Of a stretch of 64,000 nucleotides of DNA, positions 49,276 through 57,897 are shown piece by piece. How positions within the stretch are numbered: the first letter of the stretch is position 1; each line of letters starts with the position of its first letter. The stretch comes from Sulfurospirillum sp001602955 (GTDB lineage: Bacteria > Campylobacterota > Campylobacteria > Campylobacterales > Sulfurospirillaceae), in NCBI GenBank assembly GCA_001602955.1, contig LVAC01000023.1, positions 124,001 to 188,000 of the forward strand, in the 5' to 3' direction. Position numbers and translations under genes: made by a program. Below the pieces are notes generated by a model, which was not told where the DNA came from, did no database searches, and was given only the letters and a program-made list of their open reading frames with translations.

Positions 49276-49571
49276 ACCTTGCGATCAAGATGCGTAATCT
49301 TCACGTAATCGTAAAAATCGCTTAAGAGCAAATAGCGCATCCCGACGTCCGCAAAGCGTTGACGGACTACCGCATCGCCCGCATTGTAGAGATTTGCCGC
49401 TTCCAAAAACTCTTTGGGATAGCGTTTTTTTTCAAACGGGTACTCCGAAAAGCACTGCATAAAATTGGCAAAAAGATTGTCGATAATCCGCTCTTTTTCA
49501 AACGTCGGTCGATGCAAATAGTCTTTGACTTTTTCAAATTCCCGACAGATATACTCTAAACATTGTTGCAT
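49272..49571 (-). CDS. Small unknown protein downstream of the ArsC-like gene
   Basis: I do not recognise this 99-aa helical, soluble protein (MQQCLEYICREFEKVKDYLH ... MRYLLLSDFYDYVKITHLDRKV). It has aromatic and charged residues and no catalytic motif. It overlaps the end of the ArsC-like gene by 16 bp and the AEC gene stop on the other strand. Such packing suggests a real gene coupled to the ArsC-like protein, possibly with a related role. Confidence 0.6.
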   Translation of the reverse strand: MQQCLEYICREFEKVKDYLHRPTFEKERIIDNLFANFMQCFSEYPFEKKRYPKEFLEAANLYNAGDAVVRQRFADVGMRYLLLSDFYDYVKITHLDRKV

Positions 49572-49981
49572 GCGTCACTGCTTAAACAGGCGTTGATGTT
49601 TTCGGGTACGGGTATCGCTACATGTAAGAGTTCGTTCAGGCGCGCAATATCAAAACCGCAGAGCTTTACGTCGCCTATTTGAAGGAGCGGACGGCGAATC
49701 AAAATCGGTGTGCGTATCATCGCTTCGATCAGACTCTCTTTCGTATGCTCTGCAAGCTTAAACGTACCGTCTTTAAGTTGCGGCGCAAACGGATTGAGCA
49801 TCTCACGCGGCGTAAGCCCTTCAAAAAAGGCTTCAAGCGTAGGCTTATCCCACGGAGTTTCCAGCAAACTACGCACCTCAACCTCTATCCCGTATTCACG
49901 TAAAAGTGCCTTTTGACGGGCATTTCCGCTACAACCCGTTTTTTCGTAAAAGACGATTCGTCGGTGAGGCGTAAAGACCAT
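49556..49981 (-). CDS. ArsC-family nitrogenase-associated protein
   Basis: The 141-aa protein has a thioredoxin-like ArsC/Spx fold: FYEKTGCSGNARQKALLREYG with the single redox-type Cys, LLETPWDKPTLEAFFEGL, and IEAMIRTPILIRRPLLQIGD in the cis-proline region. The opening and the TPREMLNPFAPQLKDG segment match the nitrogenase-associated ArsC-like family (as in TIGR01616) better than arsenate reductase. No nif gene is in the window. Two extra cysteines near the C-terminus (CLSSDAC) are unusual. Start ATG 49981. Confidence 0.75.
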   Translation of the reverse strand: MVFTPHRRIVFYEKTGCSGNARQKALLREYGIEVEVRSLLETPWDKPTLEAFFEGLTPREMLNPFAPQLKDGTFKLAEHTKESLIEAMIRTPILIRRPLLQIGDVKLCGFDIARLNELLHVAIPVPENINACLSSDACNNV

Positions 49982-50087
49982 ATTTCACTCCTTTGCTTTG
50001 GAGGGGTTTATGCAAATTGTATGCCGCTATAGGTCGTTTTAAAAGATCGCGTGTTAAGATACGCAACGTTTTTAGAAAGGATTTTTG

Positions 50088-50852
50088 ATGAAACTCATCT
50101 CGTGGAACGTCAACGGCATTCGCGCCGTCGCCTCAAAAAATGCATTTTCGTGGGTCGACACCTACCAACCCGACATTTTATGCTTACAAGAGATCAAAGC
50201 CGAATACGAACAAATCCCGACCGATCTTTTTACTCATCCGCTCACGCATCGTTACGTAAACTCAGCAAAGAAAAAAGGCTACTCGGGGACGATGAGCCTT
50301 TCGCGCATCCCTTTTGCGGATACCTCAACCGACCTACAGATCGATCATACCGAAGAAGGAAGAATTTTGGAGCACCGCTTCGGCGATACGGTCTTGTTTA
50401 ACGTCTACTTTCCCAACGGACAACAAAGCGAAGAACGCCTCGCACACAAAATGCGCTTTTACGCCGACTTTTTGGAGCACATGCAAACGCTTCGCAAACA
50501 AGGCAAAAGTATCATTGTTTGCGGCGACGTCAACACCGCCCACCGCGAAATCGACCTCGCCCACCCCAAAGCCAACGAAAATACTTCGGGCTTTTTACCC
50601 GTTGAACGCGCATGGATCGACACGCTTTTACATGTAGGCTACGTCGATACGTTTCGCCACGTTCACGGCGACCGTAAAGACGCCTACTCGTGGTGGTCGT
50701 ACCGCGCGGGAGCAAGGAGCAGAAACGTGGGCTGGAGAATCGACTATTTTTTCATCTCCGAAGAGCTTGCCCCAAGACTCAAAGATGCGTTTATTTTGCC
50801 CGAAATTGAAGGCTCCGACCACTGCCCCGTCGGAATCGACATCGAACTTTAA
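50088..50852 (+). CDS. xthA: Exodeoxyribonuclease III
   Basis: XthA is an AP endonuclease and 3' exonuclease of base-excision repair. The 254-aa protein shows the endonuclease/exonuclease/phosphatase motifs MKLISWNVNGIRA, LCLQEIKAE (catalytic Glu), CGDVNTAHREIDLA (Asp/Asn), WRIDYFFIS and the final SDHCPVGIDIEL (Asp-His pair). ATG 50088 follows AAAGG at a good distance. It is probably a single-gene unit between the ArsC-like gene (divergent) and fliN. Confidence 0.95.
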   Translation: MKLISWNVNGIRAVASKNAFSWVDTYQPDILCLQEIKAEYEQIPTDLFTHPLTHRYVNSAKKKGYSGTMSLSRIPFADTSTDLQIDHTEEGRILEHRFGDTVLFNVYFPNGQQSEERLAHKMRFYADFLEHMQTLRKQGKSIIVCGDVNTAHREIDLAHPKANENTSGFLPVERAWIDTLLHVGYVDTFRHVHGDRKDAYSWWSYRAGARSRNVGWRIDYFFISEELAPRLKDAFILPEIEGSDHCPVGIDIEL

Positions 50853-50875
50853 TCGATACTTTAACCAAAATCCAT

Positions 50876-50881
50876 TATAAT
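50876..50881 (+). promoter_or_regulatory. -10 box of the fliN-fliO operon
   Basis: TATAAT lies 70 bases before the fliN TTG start, in the 98-base gap after xthA. No sigma-28 or sigma-54 flagellar promoter pattern is obvious here, so housekeeping transcription is likely. Confidence 0.45.
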
Positions 50882-50950
50882 AAGAGCATTACCAAAGGTT
50901 TTGGAAGAGTTTTTGCTTTATTACGCTAACGAAGCTTCAAAGGAATAACA

Positions 50951-51262
50951 TTGGACGCAGCCGATCAAGAGTACGTCGCACGCAAACTGCTCTCCGGATT
51001 TGAAAATCTTTTAGATATCAGTGTCGATTTCGTAGCGGAGCTTGGAACGACGCATATCACGATTCAAAGACTTTTAAAACTGGAAAAAGGCTCGGTCATC
51101 GACTTGGAAAAACCTGCGGGCGAGAGTGTCGAACTTTACATCAACGGAAAGATTTTCGGTAAAGGCGAAGTGATGGTTTACGAAAAAAACCTTGCCATTC
51201 GTATTAACGAGATTTTAGACTCCAAAACCGTTATCCAATACTTTAAAAAAGAGAGCCTATGA
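50951..51262 (+). CDS. fliN: Flagellar motor switch protein FliN
   Basis: FliN forms the bottom of the flagellar C-ring. The 103-aa protein is one SpoA/FliN domain (LLDISVDFVAELGTTHITIQ ... LLKLEKGSVIDLEKPAGESV ... YINGKIFGKGEVMVYEKNLAIRI) and lacks a FliY-like N-terminal extension. The start is TTG 50951, clearly marked by AAAGGA 6 bases upstream. It overlaps fliO by 4 bp. Confidence 0.93.
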   Translation: MDAADQEYVARKLLSGFENLLDISVDFVAELGTTHITIQRLLKLEKGSVIDLEKPAGESVELYINGKIFGKGEVMVYEKNLAIRINEILDSKTVIQYFKKESL

Positions 51263-52125
51263 GACTTTTATACGTTCTGTTTGCTCTTTCCTCTTGGCTT
51301 TGCGCTTCCAACCTTTTAACCTACAACGTCTATGAAAGAAGCGATCGCGTCGATGTGATGCTCTCGTTTGACGCGCCGCACGAAGGCAGTATTTCGCAAA
51401 AAAACGATGCGTCTTCCATTACGTTAACGATTAATGATTTAGGCTACGACAAGATGATCGAGAAGAGTATCAACTCGGCGATTATTCAAGAGCTCGTGAT
51501 TATTCCGGAAAAAAACAATGCCCTTAAAGTGGTGCTCAAAAGCGATAAACGCATCAGCGTCGTCGCCTCTAAAACCGTCGACGGCTTTGGTCTTCGCATT
51601 CGAGGAAGCATCATGCAAGCCAAAACGTCCGATACCGAAGCCGCTCCGTCGCTTTCACCCTCGTCTTCTAGCCCGACAAGCGATTTGATCGATACGCGCT
51701 ATATCGTCGTTATTATCGTTTTACTGTTTTTAATTGCGTTGATGTTCTGGATCAAACGTCGCATCGGCGTACGAACGATTCGTCCCGCAAAAAGCGGCGG
51801 AGCGGGAAAATCTTGGCTTTTTAACCCTAAAACGGGTGTCGGTCAAGAGGTCAATTTACTGCATAAAAAACAGCTCGATACGCAAAACAGCGTTGTTTTA
51901 TTTGAATACGGTAGCATTCGTTACCTCGTTATGACCGGAAATACCAACGTTCTTTTGGAAAAATTTCAAAACGGCGAAGTCAAAGACGACAACGATTTTG
52001 AAAAAGTCTTTGAGGAAAATCGTAGGCGTTTGGACGACTACTTGAAACTGCAAGATAACAAACTTAGCACTTACAAAAATAAAGCTTCAGCGGATTACCC
52101 TCCTTTTGAAGAGGCAGAGCATTAA
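51259..52125 (+). CDS. fliO: FliO-like flagellar export membrane protein
   Basis: The 288-aa protein has a signal peptide (MRLLYVLFALSSWLCA), a periplasmic beta domain of about 100 residues resembling AMIN (DRVDVMLSFDAPHEGS), a Ser/Pro linker, one transmembrane helix (YIVVIIVLLFLIALMFWI, about 149-166) and a cytoplasmic FliO-like domain (NPKTGVGQEVNLLHKKQLDT). A long periplasmic domain is typical of epsilonproteobacterial FliO, which helps assemble FliP in the export gate. It directly follows fliN, as in Campylobacter from memory. The identity rests on this context and topology. Confidence 0.75.
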   Translation: MRLLYVLFALSSWLCASNLLTYNVYERSDRVDVMLSFDAPHEGSISQKNDASSITLTINDLGYDKMIEKSINSAIIQELVIIPEKNNALKVVLKSDKRISVVASKTVDGFGLRIRGSIMQAKTSDTEAAPSLSPSSSSPTSDLIDTRYIVVIIVLLFLIALMFWIKRRIGVRTIRPAKSGGAGKSWLFNPKTGVGQEVNLLHKKQLDTQNSVVLFEYGSIRYLVMTGNTNVLLEKFQNGEVKDDNDFEKVFEENRRRLDDYLKLQDNKLSTYKNKASADYPPFEEAEH

Positions 52126-52131
52126 GCCTCG

Positions 52132-53058
52132 ATGACGATCGCTATCTCCATTCTGTCGATTTATGCCTTTATCCTTTTAGGCTTTATGTCCAAAAAAGTG
52201 CTTAAAGAAGAGATGAACGAAAAAGGTATGGTGTTGCTTTCCATCTACTTTTTGCAACCGATGCTCTCGTTTTGGGGACTCTCTTCCCGTCCGATCGATT
52301 TATCGTTGCTTCAAGTACCGTTTTGGTATGTGGTGATTTCACTCTTTTGCGTTCTGGTGAGCTTTGTTATCGCACGTCTTTTCTTTACCGACATCAAAGA
52401 AAAATCGATCGTTACGATTTGCGTCATTATCGGCAATACCGGCAATTTAGGTATTCCTTTGGGTATTGCGCTTTTTGGCGACGCATCCATTATCTACACC
52501 AGTATGATTAATATTAGCAACGTTTTTATCGTCTATACGCTCGGCGTCTTTTTCTATTCACGCGGCAATTTTAGCATCAAAGAGTCGCTTTTCAATATCG
52601 TCAAACTTCCCGTCATCTGGTTTGCGTTTTTAGCGTTGATCCTCAATTTTTCCGGCGTACGTTTTCATCCGGCACTGATGCGTTCCATGGAGATGGGCGC
52701 ATACTGTACGATGGTCATTCAGTTGATCGTCTTTGGTATGTACCTTTACAACATTCATCTCAAAAGCATGAACGTCGCATTGGTCTTGCATGTCGGCATG
52801 ATCAAGTTTTTACTGACGCCGCTGATCGCCGGTGTTATTTTATTTTACGCTCTTGATTTGGAGCCGATGGTCGCGACTTTGATCTTTTTGGAGTTGATCG
52901 TTCCCTTAGCCGTTACCAACGTCAACTTGGCGGCACTGTACGAATGCAAGCCGCTAGACGTTACGATGCTCGTCTTTGTTACGTCCTTGGTGTTTATTCC
53001 GTTTTTTATTCTCGTTAGCCAGTTGTTACACTTTTTAAATATCGTGAATCTGCCATGA
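52132..53058 (+). CDS. AEC-family permease, second copy
   Basis: The 308-aa protein has the same length and layout as the copy at 48349: FILLGFMSKKVLKEEMNEKG, GNTGNLGIPLGIALFGD, QLIVFGMYLYNIHLKSMN and VPLAVTNVNLAALYECKPLD. The two share long stretches of identical residues and are clear paralogues, probably with related organic-anion substrates. It begins 6 bases after fliO and overlaps the next small gene by 4 bp, so it seems to be in the flagellar transcript. Confidence 0.88.
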   Translation: MTIAISILSIYAFILLGFMSKKVLKEEMNEKGMVLLSIYFLQPMLSFWGLSSRPIDLSLLQVPFWYVVISLFCVLVSFVIARLFFTDIKEKSIVTICVIIGNTGNLGIPLGIALFGDASIIYTSMINISNVFIVYTLGVFFYSRGNFSIKESLFNIVKLPVIWFAFLALILNFSGVRFHPALMRSMEMGAYCTMVIQLIVFGMYLYNIHLKSMNVALVLHVGMIKFLLTPLIAGVILFYALDLEPMVATLIFLELIVPLAVTNVNLAALYECKPLDVTMLVFVTSLVFIPFFILVSQLLHFLNIVNLP

Positions 53059-53408
53059 ACGATAAAGAAGCCAGAGTAAAATACATTCGCGCGTTAGAGC
53101 GTTTCTTAAGCAGTTGCGTCAGCGCGCTGAAAAACGAACAGTTTGACTACGATCTGTTTGTCAAACGTGCACAAAAAAGTCTCAAAACCCTACACAAAGT
53201 TCAAGCCGTTCGGCTCGATTCAACCTACACGCATACGCTCGAAGCTTACGCCAATCTTGTCGTCTCGACGATAGAAACCCAAGATGCCGACAAAGATACC
53301 GCACATAAACGTCTTTTAAAAGAGGCGAACTTGTTGGAAAAAGAGAAATACCGCGGTAGCTACAAAAAAGAAAAGCATAAAACGCGCGGCTTTGACGACG
53401 GATATTAG
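53055..53408 (+). CDS. Small unknown helical protein
   Basis: I do not recognise this 117-aa protein. It is hydrophilic and helical (KEARVKYIRALERFLSSCVS; FVKRAQKSLKTLHKVQ), with a Lys/Arg-rich, probably disordered tail (KEKYRGSYKKEKHKTRGFDD). There is no signal or membrane segment. It overlaps the second AEC gene by 4 bp and ends 1 base before the convergent cyclase gene stop. It probably is the last gene of the fliN operon. Confidence 0.65.
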   Translation: MNDKEARVKYIRALERFLSSCVSALKNEQFDYDLFVKRAQKSLKTLHKVQAVRLDSTYTHTLEAYANLVVSTIETQDADKDTAHKRLLKEANLLEKEKYRGSYKKEKHKTRGFDDGY

Positions 53409-53409
53409 A

Positions 53410-55476
53410 TTATCCTTGGACGATCACGCACGCTTTACCCGCATCTTTTGCTCGATACATCACGCTATCGGCTTCATCAAGAATCGTTTTTGCATCGTTT
53501 TGACCCTCATTAAAAAGCAAGACGCCGATGCTAGCGCTGAGCGTATACACGGTCGACGAAAGCGGGTACGGTTGTGCGATGAACGCGGCGATTTGGTGCG
53601 CTATGCGCGTAACCGTATGGGAAGCTTCCTCGTGAGTAAAGCCTAATTGCGTTACTAAAATCACAAATTCGTCGCCGCCGAAACGTCCTACGGTATCCGT
53701 TGCGCGAACCGTTTCCCTTAAACGACGTGCCACTTCGATGAGCAGTTCATCACCCGCTTGATGCCCGTACGTATCGTTCAAAGGTTTAAAATCGTCCAAA
53801 TCGAGGAAAATAACACCTGCGAACGTATGCTCTTTTTTGCATGTTACAAGGCCGCTTTCCAACTTATCCACGAAAAGTCTTCGGTTGGCAAGGTGCGTCA
53901 AAGGGTCGTAAAATGCTAGCTTTTTGATCTCCTCTTCCGCCGCCAAACGTTCGGTAATATCGCGTGTAATACCGATAAACTGCATGGAGCCGTCTTGTTG
54001 ATTGACGACTAAGCGGGCGTTGACTTCCGTCCAAACCGTACTGCCGTCTTTGCACGGCTGTTCGACCAAAACAGTTTTAGCGTCAAGAAGCACACCGTTA
54101 GCCGCTTCTAGAATCGCCATTTCCATGAGATGCAAAACCGTTTGCCGCGATCCTTCGCAAATAACCTCTTCAAACGATTGCTCCATCACTTCTTCCGCGC
54201 TAAATCCGCGTAATCGTTTCACGGAAGGACTGACATAAACAAATTTGCCGTCCACGCCCATCACCCAAATAACGTCATGCGAATTTTCCGCCAACCAACG
54301 ATACCTTTGAATCGTCGCACTTTGAGCTTCTTGCACCATATCGATCATGGCATTAACGTCGCGGCTCAGCGCCGAGAGTTCGTCAGTCTCTTTATCCAAG
54401 GGAGCTCTTTGCGTATAATCACCCGCACACACGGCTTTAACGACGGAGCTAAGATGGCGAATCGGGGTTAAAAGATACGACTGAGAAAGAACGTAAGCGA
54501 TCCAAGCACTCAAACACCCCAAAACGATCAACACCGTAAATGCCATACGCATATCGTACAGTGTCAAAAGCGTGCTCACGTCGACCATCGAAAGTCCTAT
54601 CCAATCCACGTAGGGCATATATGCCAACGCCACCGTATACTCTTTTCCGTCGTATCGCAATTTACATGTAAAAACATCCGATGCATGAGAAGGAAGGTCT
54701 TGCATGTAACGGCGAAGCTCTTTTTGGCTCTTCGTATCAAGATACGGCCAAATAGTCTTCCACGTATTTGACGCGCTCGTGTGAACATTATGCGTGACTT
54801 TGCTAAAGTCGGGGTGCCCGAGGATCACACCTTGTTTATTTAAAATAATCGCTTGAAAGCCTTGAGTTTTTGTTAAAACATACGCATCGATAAATTGTGC
54901 AAGATCAATCCCAAAACCCGTAACGCCCAAAGCATTTTGTTCTGTGCGAACAAGGATATTCATCCATAACTTCGTCGCTTTAACCGCCTCGTCGTAGTCG
55001 ATATTCAAATTGAAGGTATCTGCCGAGCGCATCGTATGGTAAAACCACCCGTCGTTCGTGTTGGAAGAGGAGAGCTTTTTCAGCGGTTGAAAGGCTTGAT
55101 AACTGCGGTTAAGATCTTCGTAATAAAAATGTTCACTGCCGGCAAAGGCAACAAACCAACTATCGGCTTTTGCCATACGAAGCGAGTCGTTAAGAAGTTT
55201 TAAACTCTCTTCTTTCGCCGTTTCATCCGACTCGTTCGACAACCATCGATGCAAAGCATCCGAGGTCGTAGTATGTTCGGCTAGACGAATATTGAGAGCA
55301 AGCATATCGGCAATGCGTTGACTGTGTCGAAGAGCATGTTCGATCGCATATTTTTCACCGAACGTCAGTCTGAGATCCCGCGTTAACTGATAGGTAAAGG
55401 CAAGGCTGATACTGCCTAAGATAAGAAAAGCTACGATACTCAGTAAAATGCTACGTGCCCGTAATCCCTGTAACAT
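53410..55476 (-). CDS. Membrane diguanylate cyclase (dCache-HAMP-PAS-GGDEF)
   Basis: The 688-aa inner-membrane receptor has an N-terminal helix (8-30), a large periplasmic domain (about 35-300) of the dCache type (SWFVAFAGSEHFYYEDLN; GVTGFGIDLAQFIDAYVL; YMPYVDWIGLSMVDVS), a second helix (about 308-330), a HAMP linker, a PAS domain with PAC (WVMGVDGKFVYVSPSVKRL ... IGITRDITERL), and a GGDEF domain. The active site is RFGGDEFVIL and the inhibitory I-site RATD is present just before it. It likely turns an extracellular small-molecule cue into c-di-GMP and is subject to feedback, unlike the cyclase at 18373. Confidence 0.9.
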   Translation of the reverse strand: MLQGLRARSILLSIVAFLILGSISLAFTYQLTRDLRLTFGEKYAIEHALRHSQRIADMLALNIRLAEHTTTSDALHRWLSNESDETAKEESLKLLNDSLRMAKADSWFVAFAGSEHFYYEDLNRSYQAFQPLKKLSSSNTNDGWFYHTMRSADTFNLNIDYDEAVKATKLWMNILVRTEQNALGVTGFGIDLAQFIDAYVLTKTQGFQAIILNKQGVILGHPDFSKVTHNVHTSASNTWKTIWPYLDTKSQKELRRYMQDLPSHASDVFTCKLRYDGKEYTVALAYMPYVDWIGLSMVDVSTLLTLYDMRMAFTVLIVLGCLSAWIAYVLSQSYLLTPIRHLSSVVKAVCAGDYTQRAPLDKETDELSALSRDVNAMIDMVQEAQSATIQRYRWLAENSHDVIWVMGVDGKFVYVSPSVKRLRGFSAEEVMEQSFEEVICEGSRQTVLHLMEMAILEAANGVLLDAKTVLVEQPCKDGSTVWTEVNARLVVNQQDGSMQFIGITRDITERLAAEEEIKKLAFYDPLTHLANRRLFVDKLESGLVTCKKEHTFAGVIFLDLDDFKPLNDTYGHQAGDELLIEVARRLRETVRATDTVGRFGGDEFVILVTQLGFTHEEASHTVTRIAHQIAAFIAQPYPLSSTVYTLSASIGVLLFNEGQNDAKTILDEADSVMYRAKDAGKACVIVQG

Positions 55477-55511
55477 AGCTCTTCCTCAAGAGTTTTTACG
55501 CTAACGAATCC

Positions 55512-56459
55512 TTATGATAGTGCATTTGTAAAGAAAAAGTCAATAGCTTCGCGCATCGCGTCGACGTCGTCGATTCGATTGACGCGGTCGCGAAATTCCG
55601 AAGCTTCTCGAAAACCTTTGGAATAGGTGTGCAAATGCTTGCGAAAAAGCGAAACGCCTTGTCGTCCGTAAACCTCGATCATGGCATCAAAATGCTCGGA
55701 GACAATTTCTAAAATTTTCGTTTTATCGACAAAAGGAAGTGCATGTTTGATTTGGTAAAAAATCCACGGATTTCCCACCGCCCCACGCCCGATCATCAGG
55801 CTGTTGCATCCCGTTACCGCTTTGACATGTAAGGCTTTTTCGTAGTCGGTAATGTCTCCGTTGGCAATAACGGGAATGCGAACCGATGCACGTGCCCGCG
55901 CAATCGCTTCATAATCCACTTCTGCTTTATATCCGCCCGAACGGGTTCTGCCGTGAATACTGATAAAATCGACCCCCGCTTCTTCGCAGGCTTTGGCAAT
56001 CGTTTCAGGGATTTTCGTCGTAAATCCCAAGCGAACTTTCGCGCTGGTATAGCGTTTGTTCGAATGCGTTTTGATCGTTTCGATGATTTTTTGCATATGC
56101 GGAAGATTGAGCAGTAGCGACGAACCCGCGTCTTGAGAAACGACTTTTGGCACGGGACAACCGCAATTAAGATCGATCCCGTCGATGCCTTCGATGTCGT
56201 TTAACATCAAAACCGCTTCTTTAATGACCGCTAAATCCGAGCCGGCAATCTGTACGATATAGGGAGTTTCCAACGGCGATTTCGTTAGCATTTTAAACGT
56301 TTTTGCCGAATGGTGTTTTAACGCGTTGGCACTGATCATTTCGGAGAAGGTCACGTCCGCGCCGAATTTTTTGACGACGGAGCGAAACGGGAGATCGGTA
56401 AAACCGGCAAGCGGAGCAAGGGCTAAAATGCCCCGCTCAAAATCTATCTCATAACTCAT
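55512..56459 (-). CDS. dus: tRNA-dihydrouridine synthase, DusB-like
   Basis: Dus enzymes reduce uridines in tRNA with FMN and NADPH. The 315-aa protein has the TIM-barrel opening LALAPLAGFTDLPFR, the catalytic Cys101 in LNCGCPVPKVV, the FMN/RNA-binding RLGFTTKIPE and ISIHGRTRSGGY, and NGDITDYEKA followed by MIGRGAVGNPWIF. The features and length fit DusB. It overlaps the upstream membrane-protein gene by 4 bp and the cluster order matches C. jejuni. Confidence 0.92.
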   Translation of the reverse strand: MSYEIDFERGILALAPLAGFTDLPFRSVVKKFGADVTFSEMISANALKHHSAKTFKMLTKSPLETPYIVQIAGSDLAVIKEAVLMLNDIEGIDGIDLNCGCPVPKVVSQDAGSSLLLNLPHMQKIIETIKTHSNKRYTSAKVRLGFTTKIPETIAKACEEAGVDFISIHGRTRSGGYKAEVDYEAIARARASVRIPVIANGDITDYEKALHVKAVTGCNSLMIGRGAVGNPWIFYQIKHALPFVDKTKILEIVSEHFDAMIEVYGRQGVSLFRKHLHTYSKGFREASEFRDRVNRIDDVDAMREAIDFFFTNALS

Positions 56460-57466
56460 ACGCGAAGAAAGGCGTCAATATCAATGCTTTTAGCGTTATC
56501 CCTTAAAAAGAGGACGGTTTTAAATCGCACAAACTCGTCACGATCGGAATTGACTAAAATCTCACGAATTTTATCGATCATTTGAAGATCGTATAAAACA
56601 TACAAATACGCATCGGCCGCAACGCTTCCTTTGGTATTGTACAGTTTTTCGAACAAGGCGATTAAAGCATCGGGAGAGAGTTTGGCTTTAATTTCGCGGG
56701 CAAGGTCCAAATAATCGATTCTATCCGCCGCGCATTGGTCGAGCATATCTTCGATGGATTTTAAATCCATATCAAAACTATCGTCCGCATCCAAATAACG
56801 CTCCATCATACGGCGAAACGCTTTTTTATCGGTAGCGAAATCGTAGCGTTTGATTTCATTGAAACTGGCAAAATTTAAAAGTGCGTTATAGGCTTTTTGG
56901 CATAACTCGCTTTGGAGGTCTTTACAATTTTTCAAAACTTCCGTCGCAAATTTCGGCTCTACGCTCAATCGGTTGATCGTATTTTTAACGGCTAAAGGAT
57001 TGGTTTTCGCTAAACGGTATTTTTTCATATCTTCGTAATTACCGTTTTCGATACTCACAGCCAATGCACACGCCTTTGCAACCTCTTCTTCGATAAAAGA
57101 GGTCGGTAAGGTCGGATCAAACCGCATACAACTTAAAACGCGTCCTGCAAATTTGAATCCGTCCGTTTTATAATTGTGCGTTACTTCTTCGCCTAAAATA
57201 CGATTTTTTGCCGCTTCTTGAAACAACTCAAAATCCTTTTTAAGTGCACGTTTGTAGAGGAAATCTTTAAAATTGTAGAAAACGAGATGAACAATCGATC
57301 CTAAAACGAGAACCAATACGGGAAGCGTAATCCATAATGCCACCGGTAAGTTTAAAGAGACTCCCAAAAGCGTCAGCGCATAGCTTTCAGCGCTAAAGCT
57401 ATATACGTAAAGCCCAAGAGCCACCATATAAATCAGTGATAAAAGGATATAACGTTTAATGCCCAT
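56456..57466 (-). CDS. Conserved epsilonproteobacterial membrane protein with helical repeats
   Basis: The 336-aa protein has two N-terminal membrane helices (about 5-25 and 38-62) and a cytoplasmic region of about 270 residues made of amphipathic helices (IEEEVAKACALAVSIENGNY; LAREIKAKLSPDALIALFEK; EFVRFKTVLFLRDN), resembling a helical-repeat scaffold. No enzyme motif is visible. The position between dus and the DksA-like gene agrees with C. jejuni as I recall it. Function unknown; conservation of position suggests a core cellular role. Confidence 0.7.
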   Translation of the reverse strand: MGIKRYILLSLIYMVALGLYVYSFSAESYALTLLGVSLNLPVALWITLPVLVLVLGSIVHLVFYNFKDFLYKRALKKDFELFQEAAKNRILGEEVTHNYKTDGFKFAGRVLSCMRFDPTLPTSFIEEEVAKACALAVSIENGNYEDMKKYRLAKTNPLAVKNTINRLSVEPKFATEVLKNCKDLQSELCQKAYNALLNFASFNEIKRYDFATDKKAFRRMMERYLDADDSFDMDLKSIEDMLDQCAADRIDYLDLAREIKAKLSPDALIALFEKLYNTKGSVAADAYLYVLYDLQMIDKIREILVNSDRDEFVRFKTVLFLRDNAKSIDIDAFLRV

Positions 57467-57496
57467 CTGTTCCTACTTTTAGAATAATTTTCTCGT

Positions 57497-57856
57497 TTAT
57501 TTGTTTTTTGCCGACTTCTCTATAATTTCGCGGCATACGATACAATACCTTGCATGCGGCTTGACTTTAAGACGCTGAAATCCGATCTCTTCTTCGCACA
57601 TTTCGCAAATACCGTACGTACCGTTACGAATTTTATTGAGTGCAAATTCGATTTCGTTCAACTCTTTCATTTGTTGCGTACTAATCGCTTGTTCGATCAT
57701 ACGATCGGTACTAACGGAGGCATGATCGGCTTCATCTCCGACTTCACTGTCTTTGAGATCATCGATCTCACGCATAGAATCTTCGATGTTTTTTTTGATT
57801 TGAACCTTTCTTTCTTTTAGAAGATCCTCGAAATGCTTTAACTCGTTCTCTCTCAT
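57497..57856 (-). CDS. DksA/TraR-type zinc-finger regulator
   Basis: DksA-like proteins bind RNA polymerase through the secondary channel and tune rRNA and amino-acid promoters, often with ppGpp. The 119-aa protein has an N-terminal coiled coil, the loop motif DEADHA (DxxDxA in functional DksA) near residue 40 and a C4 zinc finger CEMCEEEIGFQRLKVKPHAR followed by YCIVC. This places it with the class's DksA-like regulator. It has its own TATAAT (57887-57892) and AAAGGAAAC before the ATG at 57856. Confidence 0.9.
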   Translation of the reverse strand: MRENELKHFEDLLKERKVQIKKNIEDSMREIDDLKDSEVGDEADHASVSTDRMIEQAISTQQMKELNEIEFALNKIRNGTYGICEMCEEEIGFQRLKVKPHARYCIVCREIIEKSAKNK

Positions 57857-57886
57857 CCTTTGTTTCCTTTAGAAAAGTTGCCCTGC

Positions 57887-57892
57887 ATTATA
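57887..57892 (-). promoter_or_regulatory. -10 box of the DksA-like gene
   Basis: A minus-strand TATAAT lies 31 bases before the start codon, between the rlmH stop codon and the gene. This suggests a separate transcript for the regulator and the genes behind it. Confidence 0.55.
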
Positions 57893-57897
57893 ATCGA

